Shown here one piece after another: positions 54,073 to 62,896 of a DNA stretch of 64,000 bases. This DNA is from Caulobacter sp. SL161. Its GTDB lineage: Bacteria; Pseudomonadota; Alphaproteobacteria; Caulobacterales; Caulobacteraceae. A program made the translations under genes and the position numbers. Where the stretch lies: NCBI RefSeq assembly GCF_026672375.1, contig NZ_JAPPRA010000001.1, positions 1,426,001 through 1,490,000 of the forward strand, in the 5' to 3' direction. Position 1 is the stretch's first letter; each line of letters opens with the position of its first letter. Below the pieces are notes generated by a model. That model did no database searches. It was not told the origin of the DNA and saw only the letters and a program-made list of their open reading frames with translations.

Positions 54073-55632
54073 CTAGTTCGAGGCCGCCGAGGCCGCGCGC
54101 AGGGCGGCGGCGATCTGCTCGTCCGTGCGCCGCAGGGCCATCATCAGAGCCCCGGCGACGATCAGCGGCATCACCGCCCAGACCAGCAGCCCGGCCACGG
54201 CCATCGCCGTCGCTCCGCCGATCAGGCTGGCGATCACCAGCTCGGCGAAGCCCACCAGGAACGAGGCGCCGCGGCGCTGCTTGAAGTCCGCCCGCTTGCC
54301 GGGTTTCTGATGCCAGACGCCGATCAGACCCGCCGTCCAGGCGCACAGCGCCGCGCCGAGCGCCGTCCACAGCCCGGCCAGCGGGGCGTACCAGGTCAGG
54401 GCCGCGATGGGGACGATCAGCAGTCCGGCCACCGGGATCAGGGCGGCGGCCAGCTTGGCGCGGTTCAGCACGCGCATGGGGGTGGGGGAAATGGCCAGAA
54501 GATCGGGCGTGTCCTCGGCCGAGACGGTGATCCAGATCAGGCTTCCCGCCACCTGACCGGCTAGGAAGGTGACCGCCGCCGCCGGCCCCGCCAGCGCCCA
54601 GGCGGGCAAACTCTCGGCCCCGCGCACCATCACGAAGGCCAGCGGCACCATATAGAGAACGCGCAGCAGCACCTGCGACAGCAGCGCCGCGTCGCGGCTG
54701 ACCAGGCGCAGCTCCTTGCGCAGCGTGGCCTGGAAAGCCCCGGCGGCGAAGGCCCCGACCGGCCCCTTGGCCGCCTTGCGGGTCTCAGCCCCTTGCGTGG
54801 CGGCGGCCGCGTCGGCGAAGCGTTTGCCCAACACCCGGGCCGCGAACAGGAACAGGCCAAGGCCGATGGCCATCAGAACGAGCAGCGGAATCGGCTCGCC
54901 CACCGCCGCGCGCAGCGGAAGGTCGGCGAACGGCGGCGGCTGGATGCGGCCGTCCTTCACGTCCAGCGCGATACGGGCGAACAGGCTCTCGGAGGCCTGC
55001 TCGCCCATCAGGGTGCGATACTGGCTGGCCAGGAAAAAGGCCGCACCGATCAGCGCCGCCAGGACCTGGGCCACGGTGCGGGTGCGGCGCGGGCCGATCA
55101 GCGCAAACAGCGCCATGGCCAGCAGCAGGCCTATCCCCGACGCGCCCAGCGCCGCAGCGACCAGCACCCCGAACACGCCCGCCCAGTGCGGATGGCCCAT
55201 GAACAGCGACGGCGTCAGGACCAGCACCGCCGGCAGCACGAACCAGAAGCCCGCGCCGACCGCCAGGCCCAGCGCTCTGACGAACAGCACCTTGCGCGGC
55301 GACAGGGGCGAGGAGAACAGCAGGTCCAGATCGCCGCGCTCGTAGAGCGCGTTGGCGGCGGCCGCCAGGGTGTTGGCCAGCATCAGGGTCAGGATCACCG
55401 CCAGCACCAGGTCGACGATGATCACCGTGAACGGCGTGATCGGGACCTCGTGGCCTCGGGTCGCCAGCGCGAGGAACACCCCGCCTGCCAGGACGACGGC
55501 CCCCAGGATGGCGAAGGTGATGATCGTGCCGACGCCCGTCGCCTTTTGCCCCCCCGAGACGCCCCGCCAGGCCAGGCGCATCTCGTGGGCCAGGAGCCAG
55601 GGCGTGCTGGCCGGCTTGAACGGCAGGCTCAC
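54073..55632 (-). CDS. ABC exporter permease
   Basis: Membrane part of an ABC-2-type exporter, 519 residues, with about 10-12 hydrophobic segments in two halves (VGTIITFAILGAVVLAGGVF, FWFVLPAVLVLTPSLFMG, LLLAMALFALIG, and in the second half LLIVPIAALTWYAPLAG and AVAGLLVWAVMPLIVAGALM). FSSPLSPRKVLFVRAL between them is typical for such permeases. Its start overlaps the stop of the ATPase gene by 4 bases, so the two were built as a coupled pair. Because the ATPase frame is broken, this exporter may be inactive in this strain. The substrate is unknown. Confidence 0.88.
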   Translation of the reverse strand: MSLPFKPASTPWLLAHEMRLAWRGVSGGQKATGVGTIITFAILGAVVLAGGVFLALATRGHEVPITPFTVIIVDLVLAVILTLMLANTLAAAANALYERGDLDLLFSSPLSPRKVLFVRALGLAVGAGFWFVLPAVLVLTPSLFMGHPHWAGVFGVLVAAALGASGIGLLLAMALFALIGPRRTRTVAQVLAALIGAAFFLASQYRTLMGEQASESLFARIALDVKDGRIQPPPFADLPLRAAVGEPIPLLVLMAIGLGLFLFAARVLGKRFADAAAATQGAETRKAAKGPVGAFAAGAFQATLRKELRLVSRDAALLSQVLLRVLYMVPLAFVMVRGAESLPAWALAGPAAAVTFLAGQVAGSLIWITVSAEDTPDLLAISPTPMRVLNRAKLAAALIPVAGLLIVPIAALTWYAPLAGLWTALGAALCAWTAGLIGVWHQKPGKRADFKQRRGASFLVGFAELVIASLIGGATAMAVAGLLVWAVMPLIVAGALMMALRRTDEQIAAALRAASAASN

Positions 55633-56467
55633 GCGGCGGCCTCGGCCGTCAGTTGCAGGAAGACGTCTTCCAGGGTGCGGCCGCTGGCCTCGCCGGCCCG
55701 GCTGCGCAGCTCGTCCAGCGTGCCCTCGGCCAGCAGACGGCCGCCGGCGATGATGCCGATGCGGTCGGCCATGCGCTCGGCCACGTCCAGAATATGGGTG
55801 GTCAGGATCACCGTGCCGCCCGCGTCGACGCGGGCCTGCAGCATGTCTTTCACGAGACGCGCGGCGGCGGCGTCGAGGCCCGTCAAAGGTTCATCGAGGA
55901 TCAGCAGCTTGGGATCGTGGATCAGGGCCCCGGCCAGGGCGACCTTCTGCTTCATGCCGCGCGAAAAGCCTTCGCAGCGGCGGCGCGCCTCGGAGGCCAG
56001 GCCCAGGGTCGCCAGCAGCTCCTCGGCCTTGGCCTTGGCGGTGCGGGGATTGATGTTCCAGAGCCCGGCGACGAACTCCAGATATTCCAGCGGCGTCAGC
56101 TTGTCGTAGATCATCGCCTCGTCGGGGGCCCAGGCCAGCAGGGCCTTGGCCCCCCGACGAACTCCAGATATTCCAGCGGCGTCAGCTTGTCGTAGATCAT
56201 CGCCTCGTCGGGGGCCCAGGCCAGCAGGGCCTTGGCCCCCGCCGGATCCTTGCGGGCGTCGACGCCGAAGATGGCGATCTCGCCCGCGTCGGGCTGGGTC
56301 AGACCCGCCACCATCCGCAAGGTCGTGGTCTTGCCCGCGCCGTTGGGGCCCAGCAGCGCATAGAGCTCGCCCGCCCGGACCGTCAGGTCCAGGTCCGACA
56401 CCGCAGGCTTGGCGAACGTCTTGTTCAACCCGCGAACAACCAAGGCTTCCGTCAACACCGCCCCCAA
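55629..56467 (-). pseudogene. ABC exporter ATPase, frameshifted by an 86-bp tandem duplication
   Basis: Would energise the permease just downstream. The N-terminal part (start at TTG 56467 or GTG 56458) has Walker A LLGPNGAGKTTTLRMV and runs in frame until ILEYLEFV-like PLEYLEFV, then shifts to GGPRPCWPGPPTRR and stops at 56111. The C-terminal part continues in another frame with the signature CEGFSRGMKQKVALAGALIH, Walker B LLILDEPLTGLDA and the H-loop VILTTHILD. Bases 56069-56154 and 56155-56240 are exact copies; removing one restores a full ATPase of about 250 residues. Either a real inactivating mutation or an assembly error. Confidence 0.88.
56069..56240. repeat. Exact 86-bp tandem duplication
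   Basis: Two adjoining copies (56069-56154, 56155-56240) inside the ABC ATPase gene. The unit length is not a multiple of three. Short CGACGAACTCC and GGCCCCC sequences lie at the junctions. Confidence 0.95.
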
Positions 56468-56582
56468 AGCACACCGCAGCGGCGGCTATTGAGCCTGATG
56501 CGGCGCAGCAGGCAAGGCAAACAGCCAAAGGGCGTCGGCCTCGTGTCCGACGCCCTGGCTGGCCTTCCGAGACGCCCGCGGC

Positions 56583-56664
56583 TTAGCGATCGCGGTGCTC
56601 GTCGTGGCGCGTCTTCTTGCTCTTGCCGATCTCGTGGCCGATCACGACGCCGCCCGCGCCTCCT
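56583..56664 (-). pseudogene. Possible 3' remnant of a glycine-zipper protein gene
   Basis: Just after the VOC gene stop, a frame on the same strand reads GAGGVVIGHEIGKSKKTRHD EHRDR (split here) and stops at 56583. The G-x-G-G-V-V-I-G-H-E-I-G-K pattern is typical of the C-terminus of glycine-zipper 2TM proteins, but a stop codon lies right upstream and no N-terminal half is present. It may be the tail of a gene cut by the VOC/AraC pair. Confidence 0.4.
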
Positions 56665-57050
56665 CATGCGGACAGGCCCATCTCCTTCAAGCGCTCTGGC
56701 GCGTACTGGCAGATGATCGCCTCGTTGCCTTCGGTGTCGGCGAACGGGCGAAGCTCGCACACGGTGGGGATCGCATGTTTCGGACCCAGAAGCCGGCCGC
56801 CGGCCGCCTCGATCAGGGCGCTGGTCGCATCGATGTCGCTGACCGCGAAAGAGCACTCGAAGCCCTTGCGGCCGGCCGGCGGCGGTTCACGGCGTTGCTG
56901 CAGCGCCGCGTGTACGCCCGCGCCGTCGATCAAATAGAAGCCCGGCGGCCCCCAGGGCGAGAACCGCCAGCCGAAGACGCTCTGGTAGAAGCCGAGGGCG
57001 CGGTCGACATCGTCGGCCTCGATCGCGAAATGAGCCAGTTTGTTGGGCAT
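56664..57050 (-). CDS. VOC-family (glyoxalase-like) protein
   Basis: Small metalloenzyme or binding protein of the vicinal-oxygen-chelate fold. The start at 57050 has AAGGAGA 8 bases upstream; 128 residues. MPNKLAHFAIEADDVDRALG begins the first beta-alpha-beta-beta-beta module with His7; FYLIDGAGVHAAL and FECSFAVSDIDATSALIEAA follow. ELRPFADTEGNEAIICQY has the family's Glu near the end. Reaction not known. Divergent from the AraC-type gene with only 17 bases between, so it is probably that regulator's target. Confidence 0.85.
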   Translation of the reverse strand: MPNKLAHFAIEADDVDRALGFYQSVFGWRFSPWGPPGFYLIDGAGVHAALQQRREPPPAGRKGFECSFAVSDIDATSALIEAAGGRLLGPKHAIPTVCELRPFADTEGNEAIICQYAPERLKEMGLSA

Positions 57051-57067
57051 GGCGTGATCTCCTTGAT

Positions 57068-57904
57068 GTGACCGTGCCACGCACGGCCCTTGTCGCCTAC
57101 GCCGAGAGCCGTCATTTCTGTCGGATCATGCGACAGAGACTGGATCGAGCCGACGAGCCCTATCTCTTCATGCGCTCGCTCGCCGTCGACTATGCGGCCG
57201 GGGGACGCGAGGAAAGCCATACGCACGCCTGGCCGCAGTTCCTCTACGCCCGCAGAGGCGCGATCCGGGCCGAGATCGACGGCCGCCACTGGATCGTCCC
57301 GACGCGGCGTGGCCTGTGGATCCCCGCGCGGACGCCGCACCGGTTTTCGATGTCGTCGCGTCTGCAACTGCGAACGCTGTACTTCCGACCGGATCAGGCG
57401 GATCCGGAACAGGGCGCGGGCGTCGTTCCGGTCAGCGGGCTGCTGCACGAGGCCATCCTGCGGGTCTGCGATCGGGGTGCGCTCGACGAGCGGGTCGACT
57501 ATGACCGCTGTCTGGGAACCCTGATCCGGGGCGAGATCCGGTTCGATGCGCCTGCGCCGGTGACGTTGCTGCAGCCGGCGGATCCGCGCGCGCAAAGGCT
57601 GGCCCGGATGTTCTTCTCGCCGGCCGAGGCCCATGTTCGCCTCGAGGCGTTGTGCGCCCGCGCCGGGCTCAGCCGGCGAACGGCCGAGCGGCTGTTTCAG
57701 GCGGAATGCGGCCTGTCGCCCGCGCATTGGCGGCGGCTGGCGGTCTTGTCGGAAAGCCTTGTGGAGATCGCCGGCGGCCTGTCCATCGATCAGGCGGCGG
57801 TCAAGGCGGGTTACCACAGCCGCACGGCCTTCAGCGAGGCGTTCTCCCTGGCGTTCGGCTTCCCGCCCAGCGCAGCAAAGCAGGGCCCGCTCAGTCCTTC
57901 GTGA
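57068..57904 (+). CDS. AraC-family transcription regulator
   Basis: Product of up to 278 residues from GTG 57068; the Met at 57128 ([18 protein letters not shown]) is an alternative that leaves more promoter space. The N-terminal cupin-like domain (about 30-130) has [20 protein letters not shown] and [18 protein letters not shown], typical metal/ligand-binding repeats. The C-terminal helix-turn-helix pair (about 185-270) has [20 protein letters not shown] and [20 protein letters not shown]. It overlaps the ubiG end by 14 bases tail to tail. It probably controls the VOC gene. Confidence 0.88.
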   Translation: MTVPRTALVAYAESRHFCRIMRQRLDRADEPYLFMRSLAVDYAAGGREESHTHAWPQFLYARRGAIRAEIDGRHWIVPTRRGLWIPARTPHRFSMSSRLQLRTLYFRPDQADPEQGAGVVPVSGLLHEAILRVCDRGALDERVDYDRCLGTLIRGEIRFDAPAPVTLLQPADPRAQRLARMFFSPAEAHVRLEALCARAGLSRRTAERLFQAECGLSPAHWRRLAVLSESLVEIAGGLSIDQAAVKAGYHSRTAFSEAFSLAFGFPPSAAKQGPLSPS

Positions 57905-58649
57905 CCGTCATCATGTAGTTGATGTCGGTGTCGGACGAGCGGCTCCAGCGGCCGGTCAGCGGGTTGTAGGCCACGCCGAACGGGCCCTGCATAGCCACCG
58001 GCTCGCCGGCCAGGAAGGCACGCAGCTCTTCGGGTTTCAGGAACTGCTTCCAGTCGTGAGTGCCCGGCGGCACCCAGCGCAGCACATATTCGGCGCCGAT
58101 CTTGGCCAGGGCCAGGGCCTTCAGCGTACGGTTCAGGGTGGCGACAAACATGATCCCGCCGGGCTTCAAGAGCTTGGCGCAGGTGCGCAGGAACTCGCCC
58201 GGATCGGCGACGTGCTCGATGACCTCCATGGTCAGGACGACGTCGAACGGCCCCGCGCCCTCGGCCAGCAACTGCTCGGCGGTGGCGGGGCGGTAGCCGA
58301 TTTCGAGACCCTGTTCGGCCGCGTGGGTGGCGGCGGTCTTGATGTTCTTTTCCGAGGCGTCGATCGCGGTGACCGCAAAGCCCAGCCGCGCCATGGGCTC
58401 GCTCAGCAGGCCGCCGCCGCAGCCGATGTCCAGCAGGGTGAGGCCCTCGAACGGCGCGCGGGCGGCGCCGTCGCGGTCGAACCGCGCCAGGGCCTGCTCA
58501 CGGATGAAGGCCAGGCGGCAGGGGTTGAACACATGCAGCGGCGCGAACTTGCCCTTGGGATCCCACCACTCGGCCGCGATGGCCGAGAACCGCGCCACGT
58601 CGGCGGGGTCGATGCTCCAGGAGGGGGCGGCGGAGGCGGCTTGTGTCAT
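57891..58649 (-). CDS. ubiG: Ubiquinone biosynthesis O-methyltransferase
   Basis: Performs both O-methylations in ubiquinone synthesis. The product has 252 residues, the usual length. [20 protein letters not shown] is the conserved N-terminus. [20 protein letters not shown] is SAM motif [19 protein letters not shown] motif II, and [16 protein letters not shown] motif III. The membrane-associated insert [20 protein letters not shown] is typical of UbiG. Divergent from lysC. The 178-base gap to lysC should contain both promoters. Confidence 0.96.
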   Translation of the reverse strand: MTQAASAAPSWSIDPADVARFSAIAAEWWDPKGKFAPLHVFNPCRLAFIREQALARFDRDGAARAPFEGLTLLDIGCGGGLLSEPMARLGFAVTAIDASEKNIKTAATHAAEQGLEIGYRPATAEQLLAEGAGPFDVVLTMEVIEHVADPGEFLRTCAKLLKPGGIMFVATLNRTLKALALAKIGAEYVLRWVPPGTHDWKQFLKPEELRAFLAGEPVAMQGPFGVAYNPLTGRWSRSSDTDINYMMTVTKD

Positions 58650-58828
58650 GGTCCGTGTCTATCATGGCGTCGCGCGCGCGCCACGCCCCGACCTCCACAC
58701 GTAAAAAAGACACCCTCGCGACATTGCCGTTGCGCCATCGCGCCGCTAGAAGGCGCATCGCTTGCGCGGCGGGGAGCGATCCGGCCGCGCGGGCGCAAGA
58801 AATAACCAAGTGTCGAGGTACCTGGGAC

Positions 58829-60076
58829 GTGTCACGTCTGGTGATGAAGTTCGGCGGCACGTCGGTGGCCGACCTGGAGCGCATCCGCCGTGTGGCGCGC
58901 CTGGTCGCCGCCGAGGTCGCCACGGGAAAGCAGGTCGCGGTGGTCGTCTCGGCCATGTCGGGCAAGACCAATGAGCTGGTCGCCTGGACCGACGGCGCCG
59001 GCCGCGCCGCTGCGGGCCTGTCGGAGTCGGACGACGAGTACGACGCCGTCGTCGCCTCGGGCGAGCAAGTCACGGCTGGCTTGCTGGCCATGACCCTGCG
59101 CAACATGGGCCACAAGGCCCGCTCGTTCCTGGGCTGGCAGGTGCCGATCCTGACCGACGAGGCCCACGGCCGCGCGCGGATCGAGGAGATCCCGCCGGAG
59201 AACCTCGAGGAATGCTTCGCCAACGGCGAGATCGCCGTGATCGCCGGCTTCCAGGGCGTGACCCCGAACCGCCGCATCACCACCCTGGGCCGGGGCGGCT
59301 CGGACACTAGCGCCGTGGCCATCGCCGCCGCCGTGAAGGGCGACTGCGACATCTATACGGACGTCGACGGGGTCTACACCACCGACCCCCGGATCGAGAG
59401 CAAGGCCAAGCGCCTGGCCAAGATCTCCTACGAAGAAATGCTCGAAATGGCCTCGTTGGGGGCCAAGGTTCTGCAGACCCGCTCGGTCGAGATGGCCATG
59501 GCCCATCGCGTCCCGGTGCGGGTGCTGTCCAGTTTCGTCGAACCGGGCGAAGCCCCGGGCCAAGGTACGATCGTCTGCGACGAGGAAGAAATCATGGAAA
59601 AGCGCATCGTCTCGGGCGTCGCCTACAGCCGCGACGAAGCCAAGATCACCCTGCTGGGCCTGCCCGATCATCCGGGCGTGTCCTCGCAGATCTTCGGCCG
59701 CCTGGCCGACGCCAATGTGAACGTCGACATGATCGTGCAGTCGCGCGCCCGCAGCGCCGACACCGCCAACATGGAGTTCACGGTCGGCAAGCGTGACGCC
59801 ACGCGCGCCGTCGAGATCGTCCAGGCCGCCCAGAAGGAGATCGGCTTCGAGGCCGTCGCCGTCAACGAGGACGTCGCCAAGGTGTCGGTCATCGGCGTGG
59901 GCATGCGGTCGCACGCCGGCGTGGCCCAATCGATGTTCCAGGCCCTGGCCGAGAAGAACATCAACATCCAGGTCATCTCGACCTCGGAGATCAAGATCTC
60001 GGTGCTGATCGACGCGGCCTACACCGAACTGGCCGTGCGGGCCCTGCACGCGGTGTACGGGCTGGACCAGCTCTGA
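58829..60076 (+). CDS. lysC: Aspartokinase
   Basis: Phosphorylates aspartate, the first step to lysine, threonine, methionine and diaminopimelate. The GTG at 58829 (product VSRLVMKFGGTSVADLERIR; GAGG upstream) gives 415 residues; ATG at 58844 is an alternative. The kinase domain has KFGGTSV (about 7), ASGEQVTAGLLA, TTLGRGGSDTSAVA and DCDIYTDVDGVYTTDPRI (residues 1-245). Two ACT domains follow (about 265-410: ITLLGLPDHPGVSSQIFGRL; VSVIGVGMRSHAGVAQSMFQ), which bind lysine/threonine for feedback. ISTSEIKISVLI is conserved. It stands alone before a family A repeat. Confidence 0.97.
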   Translation: MSRLVMKFGGTSVADLERIRRVARLVAAEVATGKQVAVVVSAMSGKTNELVAWTDGAGRAAAGLSESDDEYDAVVASGEQVTAGLLAMTLRNMGHKARSFLGWQVPILTDEAHGRARIEEIPPENLEECFANGEIAVIAGFQGVTPNRRITTLGRGGSDTSAVAIAAAVKGDCDIYTDVDGVYTTDPRIESKAKRLAKISYEEMLEMASLGAKVLQTRSVEMAMAHRVPVRVLSSFVEPGEAPGQGTIVCDEEEIMEKRIVSGVAYSRDEAKITLLGLPDHPGVSSQIFGRLADANVNVDMIVQSRARSADTANMEFTVGKRDATRAVEIVQAAQKEIGFEAVAVNEDVAKVSVIGVGMRSHAGVAQSMFQALAEKNINIQVISTSEIKISVLIDAAYTELAVRALHAVYGLDQL

Positions 60077-60080
60077 TTTG

Positions 60081-60223
60081 AGACGGAGGGGAGCGCCCCC
60101 TCCGTCACGATGCTTCGCATCGCGCCACCTCCCCCGTTTCACGGGTGAGGAAGGTTTTCATCCTCCCTCGCGAGGCGGGGGAGGTGGATCGGCGCCGACA
60201 GGCGACGAGACGGAGGGGGCGCT
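60081..60223. repeat. Dispersed palindromic repeat, family A
   Basis: Outer arms AGCGCCCCCTCCG and CGGAGGGGGCGCT, inner arms CCACCTCCCCC and GGGGGAGGTGG. It fills the gap between lysC and the next gene. Confidence 0.85.
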
Positions 60224-60285
60224 CTCCATCTTGCAAGAAAACGTCGCGTTCGGACGTTATGAGGGCGTCAGCCCAAGAGAGTCCC

Positions 60286-60750
60286 ATGCCCGACGTCTTC
60301 AAGTTCGACCCCGACGCCAAGACCGTCACCTTCCACGGTGATGCGGGCCTGGAGCTGCTCTACGACCTTTTGCTGCGCGCCAAGTTCGGCGACGGCTATG
60401 AGAAGCCGCTGCTGATCAGCCCGTGGCTGGCGGCGCTGTTGCGGCAACTGGACCAGGCCCTGCCGGACGATGGCCAGTGGTTCCCGGAAAAGCCCGGCCA
60501 GCCGATCTTCGACACCGACGACCTGCTGGCCATGGGCGATGCGGTCATCGAGGAAGGCCACACGGTCGGCTGGTGGACCATGACCCCGCTGGAAAAGCGC
60601 GACTACCTGCGCAAGGTCATCGCCGCCCCGCACCCACTGACCGATCTTGAGGTCGCGTTCATCGAGAACGACATCGACGCGGCCCTCGAACAGGCCCGCC
60701 GTCTGGTCGCCGACGCCGACGAGCACCTGGCGACGCCCGGCCACGGCTGA
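60286..60750 (+). CDS. Conserved acidic protein, unknown function
   Basis: Product of 154 residues from ATG 60286 (AGAGAG upstream); the frame stays open into the repeat but without support. It begins MPDVFKFDPDAKTVTFHGDA and is acidic throughout. WLAALLRQLDQALPDDGQWF, GHTVGWWTMTPLEKRDYLRK and DLEVAFIENDIDAALEQARR suggest an all-helical cytoplasmic protein. Family not recognised. No neighbour on the same strand close enough to suggest an operon, except the CZB gene 124 bases on. Confidence 0.72.
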   Translation: MPDVFKFDPDAKTVTFHGDAGLELLYDLLLRAKFGDGYEKPLLISPWLAALLRQLDQALPDDGQWFPEKPGQPIFDTDDLLAMGDAVIEEGHTVGWWTMTPLEKRDYLRKVIAAPHPLTDLEVAFIENDIDAALEQARRLVADADEHLATPGHG

Positions 60751-60845
60751 GGTCGCCATCTCCCAGAAGCGCCCCTTAAGGGTGCGCGAGGCGGCCGTTA
60801 ACGCTGCCTGGTTACCCGCCGACAAGCACACCTGGAATATTCGCC

Positions 60846-60863
60846 GCTCAATGAATTTTGAGC
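60846..60863. promoter_or_regulatory. Inverted repeat before the CZB gene
   Basis: GCTCAA-TGAATT-TTGAGC ends 11 bases before the start codon at 60875. It could be an operator or a hairpin over the ribosome site. Confidence 0.35.
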
Positions 60864-60874
60864 ACGAGTGACCC

Positions 60875-61228
60875 ATGGATTTCGACGCCGCCATCGCCGC
60901 CCACGCCGACTGGAAAGTGAATTTCCGGATCGCCCTGGCCACCCACAGCACCGTGGACGCCCAGCGCGCGTGCTCGGACAAGACCTGCGCCCTGGGCCAC
61001 TGGCTGCATGGCGAGGCGAGGACCAAGCTGGCGGGCGACAAGACCTATCTGCAATGCGTCGAAGCCCACCGTGACTTCCACGAGGCCGCCGGCGAGGTGG
61101 CGGGCGCCATCAACCGTAAAGACTTCCAGCGCGCCGCCGACATGATCGACGTCGGCTCGAAGTTCCATGACGCCTCGATGCGCGTGGCCGTGGCGGTGCG
61201 TCGCCTCAAGACCATGGCGCCAGCCTAG
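60875..61228 (+). CDS. Stand-alone CZB (chemoreceptor zinc-binding) domain protein
   Basis: Zinc-binding helical bundle, usually the C-terminal part of chemoreceptors or diguanylate cyclases, where it senses zinc or oxidants. Here it is the whole 117-residue protein. The ligands are all present: His10 (AAHADWKVNF), Cys38 (KTCALGHWLHGE), His65 and His69 (EAHRDFHEAA). No partner domain or signal peptide. It may act in trans on a receptor or cyclase. A family C repeat starts at its stop codon. Confidence 0.87.
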   Translation: MDFDAAIAAHADWKVNFRIALATHSTVDAQRACSDKTCALGHWLHGEARTKLAGDKTYLQCVEAHRDFHEAAGEVAGAINRKDFQRAADMIDVGSKFHDASMRVAVAVRRLKTMAPA

Positions 61229-61338
61229 AGCCTCGCGCGTCAAAACGGAATCGTTTTGACGCGATAATGAGGCTCCAAATCAAAGACTTGGAGCGTGACT
61301 AGCACCGAAACCGGTTCCCACTTTCGGCGTCACGCTCT
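61228..61338. repeat. Dispersed repeat, family C
   Basis: GCGTCAAAACG/CGTTTTGACGC hairpin, then GAGCGTGAC and GTCACGCTC enclosing CCGAAACCGGTTCCCACTTT and CGG. The distal block matches the copy at 19245-19358; the proximal stem has different bases but the same pairing. Confidence 0.8.
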
Positions 61339-61343
61339 GAACG

Positions 61344-61787
61344 CTACTTCGCCGCCGGCCGGGGCTTGGGATACCAGAGCGCGTTGACGATCACCCAGCG
61401 CTCGCCGAATCGGCCGAGGCTGAGGTGGTCGACGAACCACGGCGTCTCGACGCGTGCGATCGCCACATTGCCGGCCACGTCCAGCACCCGGACGGTGCGG
61501 TCCCACTGGTCGCGCGGGGTCTTCAGGGCGCCTTGCCGGGTGAGGTCGATCAGCTCGTCGCGGCTCATCCGGCGCAGGGCCAGGACCTCGTCGGGATCGG
61601 CCTTGGCGCGGACGGCGCGCTTGGCCAGGTCCGGGTGCAGGGCGCGGGTGACACGCGCGGTGTCGCCTTCCAGCTGGCCGTCGACATAGTCGAAGGCCAC
61701 CGCCTCCACCGCCTTGACGGTCGCCGGATCCAGCGCCGGGGGCGGGGCGGCTTGCAGGGCCAGGGCGGTCAGCAGGGCGGCGATCAT
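61344..61787 (-). CDS. Secreted lumazine-binding-like (NTF2-fold) protein
   Basis: Product of 147 residues with a short Sec signal (MIAALLTALALQAAPPPALD). The body fits the NTF2-like, putative lumazine-binding family: AVAFDYVDGQLEGDTARVTR (first helix), ALHPDLAKRAV, the MSRDELIDL block, and the closing sheet VRVLDVAGNVAIARVETPWF and DHLSLGRFGERWVIVNALWY. Reaction or ligand unknown. Stands alone between the family C repeat and a secreted esterase gene on the same strand. Confidence 0.82.
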   Translation of the reverse strand: MIAALLTALALQAAPPPALDPATVKAVEAVAFDYVDGQLEGDTARVTRALHPDLAKRAVRAKADPDEVLALRRMSRDELIDLTRQGALKTPRDQWDRTVRVLDVAGNVAIARVETPWFVDHLSLGRFGERWVIVNALWYPKPRPAAK

Positions 61788-61880
61788 GCGCGTCTCCGGT
61801 CGAATCGAATGCGGAGCCGCAACCTCGCGACGAATCGTGACGCTGGCGTGGCGAACCGGCGTTCAGTGAAAGGGGGCGGC

Positions 61881-62810
61881 TTAGCGGCCGTCCCGCCGAT
61901 AGCGCGAGACGAAAGCCCACAGGGCGTCGTTGTCAGCGAGCCAGACGTGGCCGCCGCCGACGGTCATGCGCCCCACCACGTCGGCGTCGCCCTGACAGCC
62001 CGAATAGCGCTCCTCATAGACGCCGGGCGCGACCCATCGGGTGACGGGCGGGGCCTGACAGCTGTTCAGCGCCGCCCAGCGCTGCTCGGCCGCGTGCATC
62101 GTGTACTGCCAGTAGCCGGCGCCGCCCCCCTGGGTGGGATTGGTCGCATCCCTGTCGCCGGCGAAGGCGATCACGGGCATCGGCCGCTCAGGCTGGCAGG
62201 TGGCGGGGTCGGGCTGCTGTGGGTTGTCGGGGCGCGGATTGCCCGCTCGCAGGCCCACCACCGGCGCGATCGCCGCATAGCGGTCCGAGGCCACGCAACC
62301 CAGCCACGAGGCCATGCGCCCGCCGCCCGACAGGCCGGTGACATAGACCCGCGCACGGTCGATGCAGCCGTCTTCCGCCAGGCTGTCGACGATCTGGGCC
62401 AGATAGGCCACGTCGTCGGCGTCCGAGGCGTCGGGGATCTTGCCGGTGACGGTGGGCACGCCCGGGATGTTCCAGGCGAACCCCTGGCCGGCGGGGATGG
62501 CGGCGTCCGGGGCGACCAGGATGAACCCCGCGCGATCAGCTGTGGCCTCAAGCCCGGAGGCCTGAAGCATCCTGGCGCCCGTCCCGCCGCTGCCGTGCAG
62601 CAGAATCACGAGCGGAGCGGCGGTGGCGGGATCCAGCCCGGCTGGGCGATGCAGCAGCGGCTGGCGACCTGACGGGGCGATATCGACCCGCCCGGTGACC
62701 CCCGGCGCGCCCACGGCGCAATTGGCGGCCAGGGCCTGGCTGCTCCAACCCAGCAGGGTCAAAGATGCGCACAGGCCAAGAAGCGCGCGCCCCAGAGCAG
62801 ATTTCAACAT
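61881..62810 (-). CDS. Secreted PHB-depolymerase/feruloyl-esterase-like hydrolase
   Basis: Serine esterase of the LpqC/PHB-depolymerase family. The ATG at 62810 (AAGGA 6 bases upstream) is preferred to 62816 and gives 309 residues with a Sec signal ending SSQALAAN. PLVILLHGSGGTGARML (oxyanion hole, about 68), YVTGLSGGGRMASWLGCV (nucleophile Ser about 162), AFAGDRDATNP (Asp) and TVGGGHVW (His) form the triad. Several Cys suggest disulfides. The substrate could be feruloylated xylan, which would fit the xylan-directed genes of the window. Confidence 0.9.
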   Translation of the reverse strand: MLKSALGRALLGLCASLTLLGWSSQALAANCAVGAPGVTGRVDIAPSGRQPLLHRPAGLDPATAAPLVILLHGSGGTGARMLQASGLEATADRAGFILVAPDAAIPAGQGFAWNIPGVPTVTGKIPDASDADDVAYLAQIVDSLAEDGCIDRARVYVTGLSGGGRMASWLGCVASDRYAAIAPVVGLRAGNPRPDNPQQPDPATCQPERPMPVIAFAGDRDATNPTQGGGAGYWQYTMHAAEQRWAALNSCQAPPVTRWVAPGVYEERYSGCQGDADVVGRMTVGGGHVWLADNDALWAFVSRYRRDGR

Positions 62811-62896
62811 GGCCATCCTTGAAGCCTACCAGCGGCCAAGCTTAAGGCGCTGCTCGGGGGAGTAAACCCGGCCAGGGCCTGACCGCCCGGTCGGCT

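Noticed and set aside
54073..56467. Novel fused exporter or defence system
   Set aside because: The unusual frames are explained by the 86-bp duplication in an ordinary ABC ATPase; no defence-related domains are present.
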